NCBI GenBank assembly: GCA_002470925.1
Contig: DKOX01000052.1
Span: forward strand, 1-10,306
DNA length: 10,306 nucleotides
Direction: 5' to 3'
Origin: Opitutia bacterium UBA7350
GTDB lineage: Bacteria > Verrucomicrobiota > Verrucomicrobiia > Opitutales > Coraliomargaritaceae
Under the pieces are notes generated by a model. That model made no database searches. It saw only the letters and a list, made by a program, of their open reading frames with translations, and was not told the DNA's origin. Positions 1-6,066 of this stretch are shown one piece after another; position 1 is the stretch's first letter; each line of letters begins with the position of its first letter. The translations under genes and the position numbers were made by a program.

Positions 1-873
1 GCCGTCATCCTCGCCCACAATTATCAAATCGAAGCGATCCAACGGGTCGCCGATTACGTGGGCGATTCCCTCGGCCTCGCCTATCACGCCGAAGCGGCCG
101 ACTGCGATGCCATTGTTTTCTGCGGGGTCCACTTCATGGCAGAGACCGCTAAAATCATCAATCCCCAGACCCCCGTCTATCTGCCCGACCTCGCCGCAGG
201 TTGTTCCCTCTCCGATTCCTGCCCCGCCGAAAAACTCGCAGCCTACAAAGACGCCCACCCCGATACCTACGTCGTGGCATACATCAATTGCTCCGCCGCC
301 GTCAAAGCCCTGAGCGATGTCATCTGCACCAGCGGCAACGCCACCAAAATCGTGGAGCGCATCCCCGCCGACCGCGAGATCCTCTTTGTCCCCGACCAAA
401 ACCTCGGGCAATGGGTCAGCAAAGAAACCGGCCGCCCCATGCAACTCTGGCCGGGGTCCTGTTATGCCCACGTCCTCTTTACCCAACAGGCTATCGAACG
501 ACTCAAACTCAAATTTCCCGACGCCAGGGTGGTCGCCCACCCGGAATGCGTCGAGACCGTCCGCGACAATGCCGACGTCGTATGCAGCACCGAGAAAATG
601 GTGCACTATTGCCGCGACGATGCCGCCGAGGCGTTCATCGTAATCACCGAGACCGGAATGATTCACCGCCTCCGGAGCGAAATCCCCCACAAAACATTCA
701 TCGCAGGCCCCACCGATACCTGCGCCTGCAACGAATGTCGCTACATGAAGATGAATACCATCGAAAAATTGCGCGACTGCCTCCGCGACGAGGGCCCGGC
801 CATCGAGATGCCCGAAGACATCCGCCAAAAAGCCTACGCCCCCATCAAGCGTATGCTCGAGTGGAGCAAGTAA
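1..873 (+). CDS. nadA: Quinolinate synthase NadA (5' end outside window)
   Basis: NadA condenses iminoaspartate, made by NadB, with dihydroxyacetone phosphate to give quinolinate, the precursor of NAD; it is a cytosolic [4Fe-4S] enzyme. The reading frame is open from base 1, giving 290 residues and a TAA stop. Family motifs seen (residues counted from base 1) are LAHNYQ at 4-9, GDSLGLA at 21-27 and MAETAKI at 46-52. The three expected cluster cysteines are C68 in AAGCSLSDSC, C154 in GSCYAHVLF and C246 in the CACNEC run followed by RYMKMNT. Family members are about 300-350 residues, so perhaps 20-60 N-terminal residues lie upstream. An ATG-like start near base 58 would cut off the conserved HNYQ motif and is not used. 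The gene for its partner enzyme, nadB, is nearby on the opposite strand rather than in the same operon. The identification is very secure. Confidence 0.97.
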   Translation, partial: AVILAHNYQIEAIQRVADYVGDSLGLAYHAEAADCDAIVFCGVHFMAETAKIINPQTPVYLPDLAAGCSLSDSCPAEKLAAYKDAHPDTYVVAYINCSAAVKALSDVICTSGNATKIVERIPADREILFVPDQNLGQWVSKETGRPMQLWPGSCYAHVLFTQQAIERLKLKFPDARVVAHPECVETVRDNADVVCSTEKMVHYCRDDAAEAFIVITETGMIHRLRSEIPHKTFIAGPTDTCACNECRYMKMNTIEKLRDCLRDEGPAIEMPEDIRQKAYAPIKRMLEWSK

Positions 874-1099
874 GACTCCAGGCACCAAGCCGATTTTTGC
901 TCCTGTGACGAAGAGAAATTAAAAACTTTACATTTAACGTTTTTAGCCCATACATCTCAACTTTCCCCTCCGATCCGAATCATGTCTAAAAGATTACCCG
1001 ACAAAGCGATTAATAAGAAGAGGCTGAAAATCTCGGCGGCATTCAATGGGAAGTAGCATCTGAAAGTAACCCGGTTGTTAAAAAGATAAGGAAAGAGTT
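874..1099. other. Intergenic region between nadA and the toxin gene
   Basis: This stretch of about 225 bases is richer in A and T than the nadA gene before it. I see no RNA gene and no convincing terminator: after nadA there is only a 3-bp GGC/GCC stem followed by a short T run near 888-899. A possible -35-like TTTACA lies at 927-932, but no good -10 box follows at the right distance. A 24-codon ORF at 982-1056 (basic, starting MSKRLPDK) has no clear ribosome site and I do not call it a gene. The region presumably holds the promoter of the toxin-antitoxin pair. Confidence 0.5.
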
Positions 1100-1102
1100 T
1101 TG
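1088..1102 (+). promoter_or_regulatory. Candidate ribosome binding site before an alternative TTG start of the toxin
   Basis: A purine-rich AAGGAAAGAG run at 1088-1097 sits just ahead of a TTG codon at 1100. The AAGGA core is about 7 bases from it, which is good Shine-Dalgarno spacing. Using this start would add 14 residues to the BrnT-like protein. The ATG at 1142 gives the usual family N-terminus but has no visible ribosome site, so the true start is unresolved. Confidence 0.4.
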
Positions 1103-1141
1103 CAAACGATAAAGGCGGCGGGACCGAGTGTCCTTTTTAAA

Positions 1142-1438
1142 ATGAAGTCGAAATTCGAACCCCCCGACCCCATAAAAAATGCCGAGAATAAAAGAAAGCA
1201 CGGCATCACGCTTTACGAAGCGCGGAAAGCTTTTGATGATCCGGGCGGCTTTTCTGCAAGAAATAAATTGCATTCAAGCGAAGAATTTAGGCTTTTTCGC
1301 TATGGAAAGATCAAAGAAAGAGTTTGCACCGTTCGTTACGTAATTAGAGCTGGCAAAATTCGCATTTTTGGGGCAGGATTTTGGAGAAAAGGGGAAACAA
1401 CTTATGAAAACTTCCACGAAGAAAAAGGCACCCATTAA
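1142..1438 (+). CDS. brnT: BrnT family toxin (RelE-like ribonuclease fold)
   Basis: The predicted protein has 98 residues. BrnT toxins are small RelE-fold ribonucleases that block translation and are held in check by a co-encoded antitoxin. Family hallmarks are an N-terminal FE..D..KNAENKRKHG segment (residues 5-21), EARKAFDDP (26-34), a central strand pattern ending in GKIRIFGAG (71-79), and the closing WRKGETTYE (81-89). The last segment stands where better-known BrnT proteins have an SARxA...E...YE motif, so this belongs to a variant branch. The start at 1142 matches the usual family N-terminus; a TTG at 1100 with a better ribosome site would add 14 residues. The end of the gene overlaps the next gene by 35 bases. 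The pair is more A-rich than its neighbours and sits between housekeeping genes, which suggests acquisition. Family assignment is likely; toxicity is inferred. Confidence 0.75.
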   Translation: MKSKFEPPDPIKNAENKRKHGITLYEARKAFDDPGGFSARNKLHSSEEFRLFRYGKIKERVCTVRYVIRAGKIRIFGAGFWRKGETTYENFHEEKGTH

Positions 1439-1604
1439 GCGCAAGAAGCCATTATTCGGTAAAGATGGCTACCAGAGCGGCGGGCCTGATATGGATAATT
1501 TGCAACCTTTGACGGATGCCGAGGCAAAGTTAATCGGTGACGCCCTAGGACGGGGACCGGAGCCTACTTTAAACAACGCACTCCTGAATAGAAAGCCGTT
1601 TTAG
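1404..1604 (+). CDS. Small basic protein, probable antitoxin partner of the BrnT-like toxin
   Basis: This is a 66-residue protein with a lysine-rich N-terminus (KKKAPIKRKK, residues 6-15), a glycine-rich middle (FGKDGYQSGGPDM, 18-30) and a short acidic-to-helical end (LTDAEAKLIGDALGRG, 36-51). The ATG at 1404 is preceded by an AAAAGGGGA run at a plausible ribosome-site distance; an earlier in-frame ATG at 1368 lacks this. It overlaps the toxin gene by 35 bases, so the two are almost surely co-transcribed and probably translationally coupled. Its position is that of BrnA, the antitoxin of BrnT. However, I cannot see the ribbon-helix-helix DNA-binding segment with which BrnA proteins normally end, and the other frames downstream do not restore it. 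It could be a different antitoxin type, a truncated BrnA, or an unrelated small protein. The antitoxin role rests on context only. Confidence 0.55.
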   Translation: MKTSTKKKAPIKRKKPLFGKDGYQSGGPDMDNLQPLTDAEAKLIGDALGRGPEPTLNNALLNRKPF

Positions 1605-1627
1605 TGATTCCTGTGTAGCTTTCTTCC

Positions 1628-2281
1628 CTAGCCCTTTCGGGTGACAACCGGTTTTTTACGCTGGGGGTACAGCTCGCGGCAGAGCGGACAGACCGTGCCG
1701 TCGCAACCGCGGGCGGTGCAATATTCGCGACCGTAGAAGATGATCTGCAAATGCAGGGCGTTCCACTTTTCGCGGGGGAAGAGGCGTTTGAGATCTTTCT
1801 CGGTCTGCACAACGTTTTTTCCAGAACTCAGACCCCAGCGTTGCGCGAGGCGATGAATGTGGGTATCGACCGGAAAGGCGGGCACCCCAAAGGCCTGACT
1901 CATGACCACCGAAGCGGTCTTGTGCCCCACCGCGGGAAGAGCCTCCAGCGCCGCCATGTCTGCCGGCACTTGGCCGCCGTATTGATCGACGAGGATACGC
2001 GAGAGTCCCGCAATGCCCTTGGATTTCATGGGAGCGAGTCCGCAGGGCCGAATGATGGCGTGGATGTCCTCAATGGAAAGTTTAACCATGTCGTGCGGGT
2101 TATCCGCCTTTGCAAAGAGCAGTGGGGTGATTTGGTTGACGCGGGCATCGGTGCACTGGGCGGAGAGGAGGACTGCGACAAGGAGGGTGTAGGGGTCACG
2201 GTGGTCCAGCGGGACGGGGGTCTCCGGATAAAGCCGTTCGAGGGTCTCTTGGATATGGGCGACGCGTTCTGCTTTCAGCAT
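1628..2281 (-). CDS. nth: Endonuclease III (DNA glycosylase/AP lyase)
   Basis: The 217-residue enzyme removes oxidised pyrimidines from DNA and cleaves the resulting abasic site in base-excision repair. The helix-hairpin-helix is LPAVGHKTASVV (residues 115-126) with catalytic Lys121; the catalytic aspartate is Asp139 in FPVDTHIHR. Early motifs LLVAVLLSAQCTD (33-45) also fit. The C-terminal iron-sulfur motif is unusual: C188, C193, C198 and C201 (C-X4-C-X4-C-X2-C) instead of the common C-X6-C-X2-C-X5-C. I chose the ATG at 2281 because family members begin near MLKAERV; a longer frame reaching 2398 would overlap nadB and adds a low-complexity leader. The gene is last in the panC-nadB-nth run, 13 bases after nadB, and has no ribosome site of its own that I can see. 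Identification is secure; whether a normal cluster is bound is not. Confidence 0.95.
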   Translation of the reverse strand: MLKAERVAHIQETLERLYPETPVPLDHRDPYTLLVAVLLSAQCTDARVNQITPLLFAKADNPHDMVKLSIEDIHAIIRPCGLAPMKSKGIAGLSRILVDQYGGQVPADMAALEALPAVGHKTASVVMSQAFGVPAFPVDTHIHRLAQRWGLSSGKNVVQTEKDLKRLFPREKWNALHLQIIFYGREYCTARGCDGTVCPLCRELYPQRKKPVVTRKG

Positions 2282-2294
2282 AGGGGGAACGGAA

Positions 2295-3881
2295 TTATGA
2301 AAGACGGATGGAGCTATCAACTGCGGGATCGGTTTGCTCCGGGTGGTCGGTCGTGAAATGGAGGCCGCGGCTCTCGCGGCGCTGGAGGGCGCAATCAATC
2401 ACCAGGGAGGCGACGAGGATCATGTTACGCAGTTCAAGGAGCGGTACATCGACTTTAAAATTCCAGTAGTAGTCATTGATCTCCTTCTCCAGCACTTGAA
2501 TGCGGGTGCGGGCGCGTTCGAGGCGTTTATCGGTGCGTACAATACTGACGTAATCCCAAAGGGTGCGTTTTAACTCGTCACGGTTGTGCGTGAGCACCAC
2601 TCGCTCGTCGGAATCGCGAAGGTCACCATCCGCCCAACCGGGAATCGTGACAGCTTCAAAATTACCCTGGGCGAGGTATTTGTTCACCGCAACCGAACCC
2701 CGACGCGCCATCACGACCGCTTCGAGCAAGGAATTGCTGGCGAGACGGTTGGCGCCGTGCAGACCGGTGCAGGCGACTTCGCCACAGGCGTAGAGACCGG
2801 GCAAATCGGTGGCACCATCGAGCGCGGTGGCAACACCTCCACAGAGGTAATGCGCGGCGGGAACCACCGGGATCATGGCCTCCTCGATCCGGATGCCCTG
2901 CCCGGCGCAATAATCATAAATATTTGGGAAACGTTCGCGAAGGGTCGCTTCGGGAAGATGACGCACGTCGAGCCAGACGTGCCGCGAACCGGATTCCTTC
3001 ATTTCGGTATCAATGGCGCGGGCCACGATATCGCGGGGGGCCAGGTCGGCGCGGGCGTCATAACGTGCCATGAACGCGTCGCCCTGCAGGTTGCGCAGGA
3101 TCCCGCCTTCGCCGCGAACCGCCTCACTGATAAGAAAACGACTGCCATCCGGAGAATAAAAAGCGGTGGGATGGAATTGGATGAATTCCATATTGCGGAT
3201 TTCGACGCCGGCGCGGGCAGCCATCGCAATACCGTCGCCGGTCGCAATGGCAGGGTTGGTGGTGTAAGCATAGACCTGACCAATGCCACCGGTCGCCATC
3301 AAGACCGCCCCTGCATGGAAGGTTTCAACCCGTTCCGTCTGGGTATCGAGTACATAAAGCCCCAACACCCGATTGGGGCCCGCGCAGCGAAGCTTTACGG
3401 TTGTGATCAACTCGATCGCGAAGTGGTGCTCCAAAGTGTGGATCAGGGGGCTGTCCGCCACGGCCTGCAAGAGCGCCTGCTCGATTGCTTTGCCGGTGAC
3501 GTCTTTGACGTGAAGGATGCGGCGCTTGGTATGCCCACCCTCTTTACCAAGGGAAACGCGCCCGTCCTCCAGTTGACTGAAGGCCACTCCGTATTCAATC
3601 AGTTCCTCAATACAGGCGGGGCCGTCTTTTAAAATTTCGCGAACTGCGGCGGCATCACAAAGCCCGTCACCGGCATCGAGCGTGTCGGCGACATGAGTCT
3701 CAACATCATCGGTTTGAGAAGTGACCGCGGCGATTCCGCCTTGGGCATAATTGGTGTTTGATTCCGCCGAGTTTTTCTTAGTGATGATCGCAACCGATTG
3801 ACCCGCCGCCGCGACCTTGAGGGCAAAACTCAGGCCGGCGATTCCGCTGCCAACGACTACGACGTCATATTGATGCGACAT
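2295..3881 (-). CDS. nadB: L-aspartate oxidase
   Basis: NadB is a cytosolic FAD enzyme that oxidises L-aspartate to iminoaspartate, the substrate of NadA, in NAD synthesis. The 528-residue length matches the family (E. coli about 540). The FAD-binding GSGIAGLSFAL lies at residues 11-21 and NTNYAQGGIA at 42-51. The GGHTKRRILHVKDVTG segment is at 115-130 and EFIQFHPTAFY at 232-242. Active-site residues by alignment with the E. coli enzyme are Arg283 (PRDIVARAID), His344 (VPAAHYLCGG) and Arg379 (GANRLASNSLLE). The C-terminal helical domain ends with the typical RRESRGLHFTTDHPE (501-515), which separates it from succinate dehydrogenase or fumarate reductase flavoproteins. Its start is 6 bases after the panC stop, with no clear Shine-Dalgarno, so translation is probably coupled to panC. 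Very secure. Confidence 0.97.
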   Translation of the reverse strand: MSHQYDVVVVGSGIAGLSFALKVAAAGQSVAIITKKNSAESNTNYAQGGIAAVTSQTDDVETHVADTLDAGDGLCDAAAVREILKDGPACIEELIEYGVAFSQLEDGRVSLGKEGGHTKRRILHVKDVTGKAIEQALLQAVADSPLIHTLEHHFAIELITTVKLRCAGPNRVLGLYVLDTQTERVETFHAGAVLMATGGIGQVYAYTTNPAIATGDGIAMAARAGVEIRNMEFIQFHPTAFYSPDGSRFLISEAVRGEGGILRNLQGDAFMARYDARADLAPRDIVARAIDTEMKESGSRHVWLDVRHLPEATLRERFPNIYDYCAGQGIRIEEAMIPVVPAAHYLCGGVATALDGATDLPGLYACGEVACTGLHGANRLASNSLLEAVVMARRGSVAVNKYLAQGNFEAVTIPGWADGDLRDSDERVVLTHNRDELKRTLWDYVSIVRTDKRLERARTRIQVLEKEINDYYWNFKVDVPLLELRNMILVASLVIDCALQRRESRGLHFTTDHPEQTDPAVDSSIRLS

Positions 3882-3887
3882 GCTTGT

Positions 3888-4730
3888 TTAAAGCTCGATA
3901 TTGTCGATCAAACGGGTGTCTTCGACCCATACCGCAACGGTTGCAAGATGCCGCCCGGGAACGATTTCACGGGCAGGTTCCATCGTGTCGCGGTCCACGA
4001 CCTGCACATAGATCACGCGAATCCGGCGGGATTGACTGAGTTCATGGGTGATCTCAGCGATGACGCGATCCACTTGACGCACCCCGGATGCGACCAGTTC
4101 GCAGGCCGTTTCAAGGGCGCGTGGAATGCGCAGGGCATCCGCGCGCTGACTGTCGCTGAGGTAACGATTTCGGGAACTGGTGGCAAGGCCGTCCGGATCG
4201 CGGCGGGTGGGCCCCGCGACGATTTCGAGGGGAAGGTTGAGGTCGGCAGTCATCTTGCGAATGAGCGCGAGTTGCTGGGCATCCTTCTGCCCAAAGACCG
4301 CGATATCCGGGCGGGTTATATTGAAGAGCTTGAGGCAGATGGTGGCGACCCCGCGGAAGTGATTCGGGCGGGAAATCCCACAAAGGCCCGCGCTGAGTTT
4401 TTCCTCCACGACAAAGGTGGAGAAATCTGCAGGATAGAGTGCTTCGGCCTGCGGGTTGAAGACAAAATCGACCCCGTGTTCACGACAGAGATCCAGATCG
4501 GCATCCAAGGCGCGGGGGTATTTTGCAAAGTCCTCGTTGGGCCCAAATTGAGCGGGATTGACAAAAATTGAGACTATGACCTTGTCAGCCTTCTCGCGGG
4601 CAATATCTATCAAGTCTGCGTGGCCTTTATGCAAGCAACCCATGGTTGGCACGAGCGCAATCAAATGCCCGCTTGAACGCAAAGCGATCGCAGAAGATTG
4701 CATCTCATGAATCGATTGTATTGTTTGCAT
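3888..4730 (-). CDS. panC: Pantothenate synthetase (pantoate--beta-alanine ligase)
   Basis: PanC joins pantoate and beta-alanine with ATP, through a pantoyl-adenylate, to make pantothenate for coenzyme A. The 280-residue protein shows the nucleotidyltransferase signature PTMGCLHKGH (28-37), the segments SIFVNPAQFGPNEDF (54-68), RPNHFRGVATICLKLFN (121-137) and FGQKDAQQLALIRKM (146-160), the KMSKS-equivalent SSRNRYLS (185-192), and a C-terminal ARLIDN-type end (DTRLIDN, 271-277). The ATG at 4730 gives the standard family N-terminus. A TTG at 4790 with a GGAGG seven bases before it would add 20 residues that do not look like PanC and would place the likely promoter inside the coding region, so it is not used. 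It is the first gene of the panC-nadB-nth operon and is divergent from dapL. Confidence 0.96.
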   Translation of the reverse strand: MQTIQSIHEMQSSAIALRSSGHLIALVPTMGCLHKGHADLIDIAREKADKVIVSIFVNPAQFGPNEDFAKYPRALDADLDLCREHGVDFVFNPQAEALYPADFSTFVVEEKLSAGLCGISRPNHFRGVATICLKLFNITRPDIAVFGQKDAQQLALIRKMTADLNLPLEIVAGPTRRDPDGLATSSRNRYLSDSQRADALRIPRALETACELVASGVRQVDRVIAEITHELSQSRRIRVIYVQVVDRDTMEPAREIVPGRHLATVAVWVEDTRLIDNIEL

Positions 4731-4747
4731 AATTTTTGAAGTGCCAA

Positions 4748-4775
4748 AATTTAACGAAGACCTTAAACATCTCAA
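4748..4775 (-). promoter_or_regulatory. Candidate promoter of the panC-nadB-nth operon
   Basis: Reading on the minus strand, TTGAGA (4775-4770, five of six matches to the -35 consensus) is followed after 16 bases by TAAATT (4753-4748, a four-of-six -10 match). Transcription would begin near 4741, leaving a very short leader before the panC ATG at 4730. Seen by eye only; verrucomicrobial promoters are poorly defined, so this is tentative. Confidence 0.35.
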
Positions 4776-4778
4776 CCC

Positions 4779-4784
4779 TATAGT
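4779..4784 (+). promoter_or_regulatory. Candidate -10 box for dapL
   Basis: TATAGT matches the -10 consensus at five of six positions and lies about 30 bases before the dapL ATG, a sensible distance. No good -35 hexamer stands 16-18 bases upstream, so it would be a weak or activator-dependent promoter. The box touches the first copy of the TAGTAACC direct repeat. Confidence 0.3.
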
Positions 4785-4799
4785 AACCAATTAGTAACC
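4781..4799. repeat. Short direct repeat TAGTAACC x2, 11-bp period
   Basis: Two exact copies of the octamer TAGTAACC occupy 4781-4788 and 4792-4799, with starts 11 bases apart, close to one DNA helical turn. They lie in the divergent panC/dapL promoter region, overlapping and just downstream of the dapL -10-like box. Such phasing fits a small operator, but chance cannot be excluded for a repeat this short. Confidence 0.35.
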
Positions 4800-4814
4800 T
4801 CCACAGCATTATCC

Positions 4815-6059
4815 ATGAGCGATCCATATATTCAGGAACTCTTCGCCGAGCGCATCGGTGGCAATCAATACGGTAAATCCACCGCAATCTATAAGTTTGA
4901 GAAGATCAAGCGCGCCAAAAAGGCGGCAATGACAGCGAAGCCGGAGGTGACGCTGATTGATATGGGCGTCGGTGAACCGGATGAAATGGCCTTTCCGGTA
5001 GTGGTAGAGACCCTCCAGGCGGAGGCCGCCAAACCGGAGAACCGAGGCTACGCCGATAACGGGGGCGACGCGTTTAAGCACGCCGCGGCACGCTATATGG
5101 AGGAAGTCTTTGGGGTTAAGGGAATCGACGCGGAGAGCGAGGTCATCCACTCCATCGGCTCAAAAACCGCCCTCACGATGCTGCCCGCCTGTTTCATTAA
5201 TCCGGGTGATGTGGTCCTGATGACGGTGCCGGGTTATCCGGTGCTGGGCAGCCATGCAAAATTCTATGGAGGCGAGGTCTACAATATGCCACTCGAGGCT
5301 GCCAATAATTTCCTGCCCGACCTCCAGGCGATTCCGTCCGAGGTGTGTGCGAAGGCAAAAATGATGGTGCTGAATTACCCGAATAACCCGACTGGGGCAT
5401 CCGCGACCCGTGAATTCTACCTCGAGGCCATCGAATTCGCCAAAGCCAATGACCTCATCATCGTGCAGGACGCTGCCTATGCTTCCCTCATCTTTAACGG
5501 CGAACCGCAGTCCATTCTACAAGTGGAAGGCGCCAAGGATGTCGCGGTGGAACTCCACTCGCTTTCGAAGAGCTACAATATGACGGGCTGGCGCATCGGC
5601 TTTGTCGTGGGCAATCCCCTGATCGTGAAAGCATACGGCGACATGAAGGACAATTCTGATTCCGGGCAATTCCTCGCAATCCAGAAAGCCGGAGCGGCGG
5701 CGCTCGAGCACCCCGAAATAACGGAGGCGATTGCGGCGAAGTATTCCCGCCGCATGGATCATCTGGTTGAAATCCTCGGGGCGAGTGGCTTCAACGCCAC
5801 CAAACCGGAGGGGAGTTTCTTCCTATATGTTGCCGCTCCAAAATCTGCGACGCTGGCGGGCGAGACCGAAAGCTTCGAAAACGGCGAAGCCTTCAGTCAT
5901 TGGCTCATTACGAATGAATTGATCAGTACTGTGCCGTGGGATGACTGTGGTCATTTTGTGCGCTTCTCGGTAACCTTTGCCGCGGAAGGTTTGGAAGGGG
6001 AAGCGTCGATTCTCAAGGAGATCGGCACGCGCCTCGCGAAATACCAGTTTGAATTTTAG
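4815..6059 (+). CDS. dapL: LL-diaminopimelate aminotransferase
   Basis: DapL converts tetrahydrodipicolinate directly to LL-diaminopimelate with glutamate as amino donor, replacing the DapC/D/E steps of lysine and peptidoglycan synthesis. The 414-residue cytosolic, PLP-dependent, fold-type I enzyme shows RIGGNQYGKSTAIYKFEKI near the start (13-31), MGVGEPDEMAFP (50-61), GYADNGG (78-84), NYPNNPTG (187-194), Asp219 and Tyr222 in QDAAYAS, the Schiff-base Lys252 in SLSKSYNMTGWRIGF, and the carboxylate-binding Arg383 in HFVRFS. The opening segment and GVGEPDEMAFP separate it from ordinary aspartate aminotransferases. This form is known from Verrucomicrobium spinosum and some other bacteria and archaea. 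The ATG at 4815 lacks a visible ribosome site. It is transcribed away from panC and ends 7 bases from the convergent peptidase gene. Substrate is inferred from family resemblance. Confidence 0.92.
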   Translation: MSDPYIQELFAERIGGNQYGKSTAIYKFEKIKRAKKAAMTAKPEVTLIDMGVGEPDEMAFPVVVETLQAEAAKPENRGYADNGGDAFKHAAARYMEEVFGVKGIDAESEVIHSIGSKTALTMLPACFINPGDVVLMTVPGYPVLGSHAKFYGGEVYNMPLEAANNFLPDLQAIPSEVCAKAKMMVLNYPNNPTGASATREFYLEAIEFAKANDLIIVQDAAYASLIFNGEPQSILQVEGAKDVAVELHSLSKSYNMTGWRIGFVVGNPLIVKAYGDMKDNSDSGQFLAIQKAGAAALEHPEITEAIAAKYSRRMDHLVEILGASGFNATKPEGSFFLYVAAPKSATLAGETESFENGEAFSHWLITNELISTVPWDDCGHFVRFSVTFAAEGLEGEASILKEIGTRLAKYQFEF

Positions 6060-6066
6060 AGGCCGA

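Noticed and set aside
880..905. Possible terminator after nadA
   Set aside because: Only a 3-bp GGC/GCC stem precedes the TTTTT run, so a stable hairpin is not supported.
201..908. 235-codon arginine- and proline-rich ORF overlapping nadA in another frame
   Set aside because: Low-complexity Arg/Pro composition typical of an off-frame reading of GC-rich coding DNA; nadA explains the region.
982..1056. 24-codon ORF of basic composition upstream of the toxin (starts MSKRLPDK)
   Set aside because: No clear ribosome site, no recognisable domain, and short enough to occur by chance in an A-rich stretch; kept only as a note in the intergenic entry.
1590..1624. Inverted repeat AGAAAGC / GCTTTCT between the antitoxin and nth stops, as a bidirectional terminator
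   Set aside because: The 7-bp stem is perfect, but the loop is 21 bases and no T run follows on either strand; too weak to call a terminator.
1751..2356. 201-codon + strand ORF opposite nth
   Set aside because: Antisense shadow of nth and the end of nadB, with no recognisable domain.
2282..2398. Longer start for nth at 2398
   Set aside because: It would overlap the 3' end of nadB by about 100 bases and add a low-complexity leader; family members start near MLKAERV at 2281.
2586..3632. Long + strand ORF of 348 codons inside nadB
   Set aside because: It is antisense to a full-length, motif-complete nadB; its residues show no family and it is explained by mirror codon bias in GC-rich DNA.
3798..4571. 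257-codon + strand ORF opposite panC
   Set aside because: Antisense to panC, whose motifs are all intact; composition is typical of a complementary-frame artefact.
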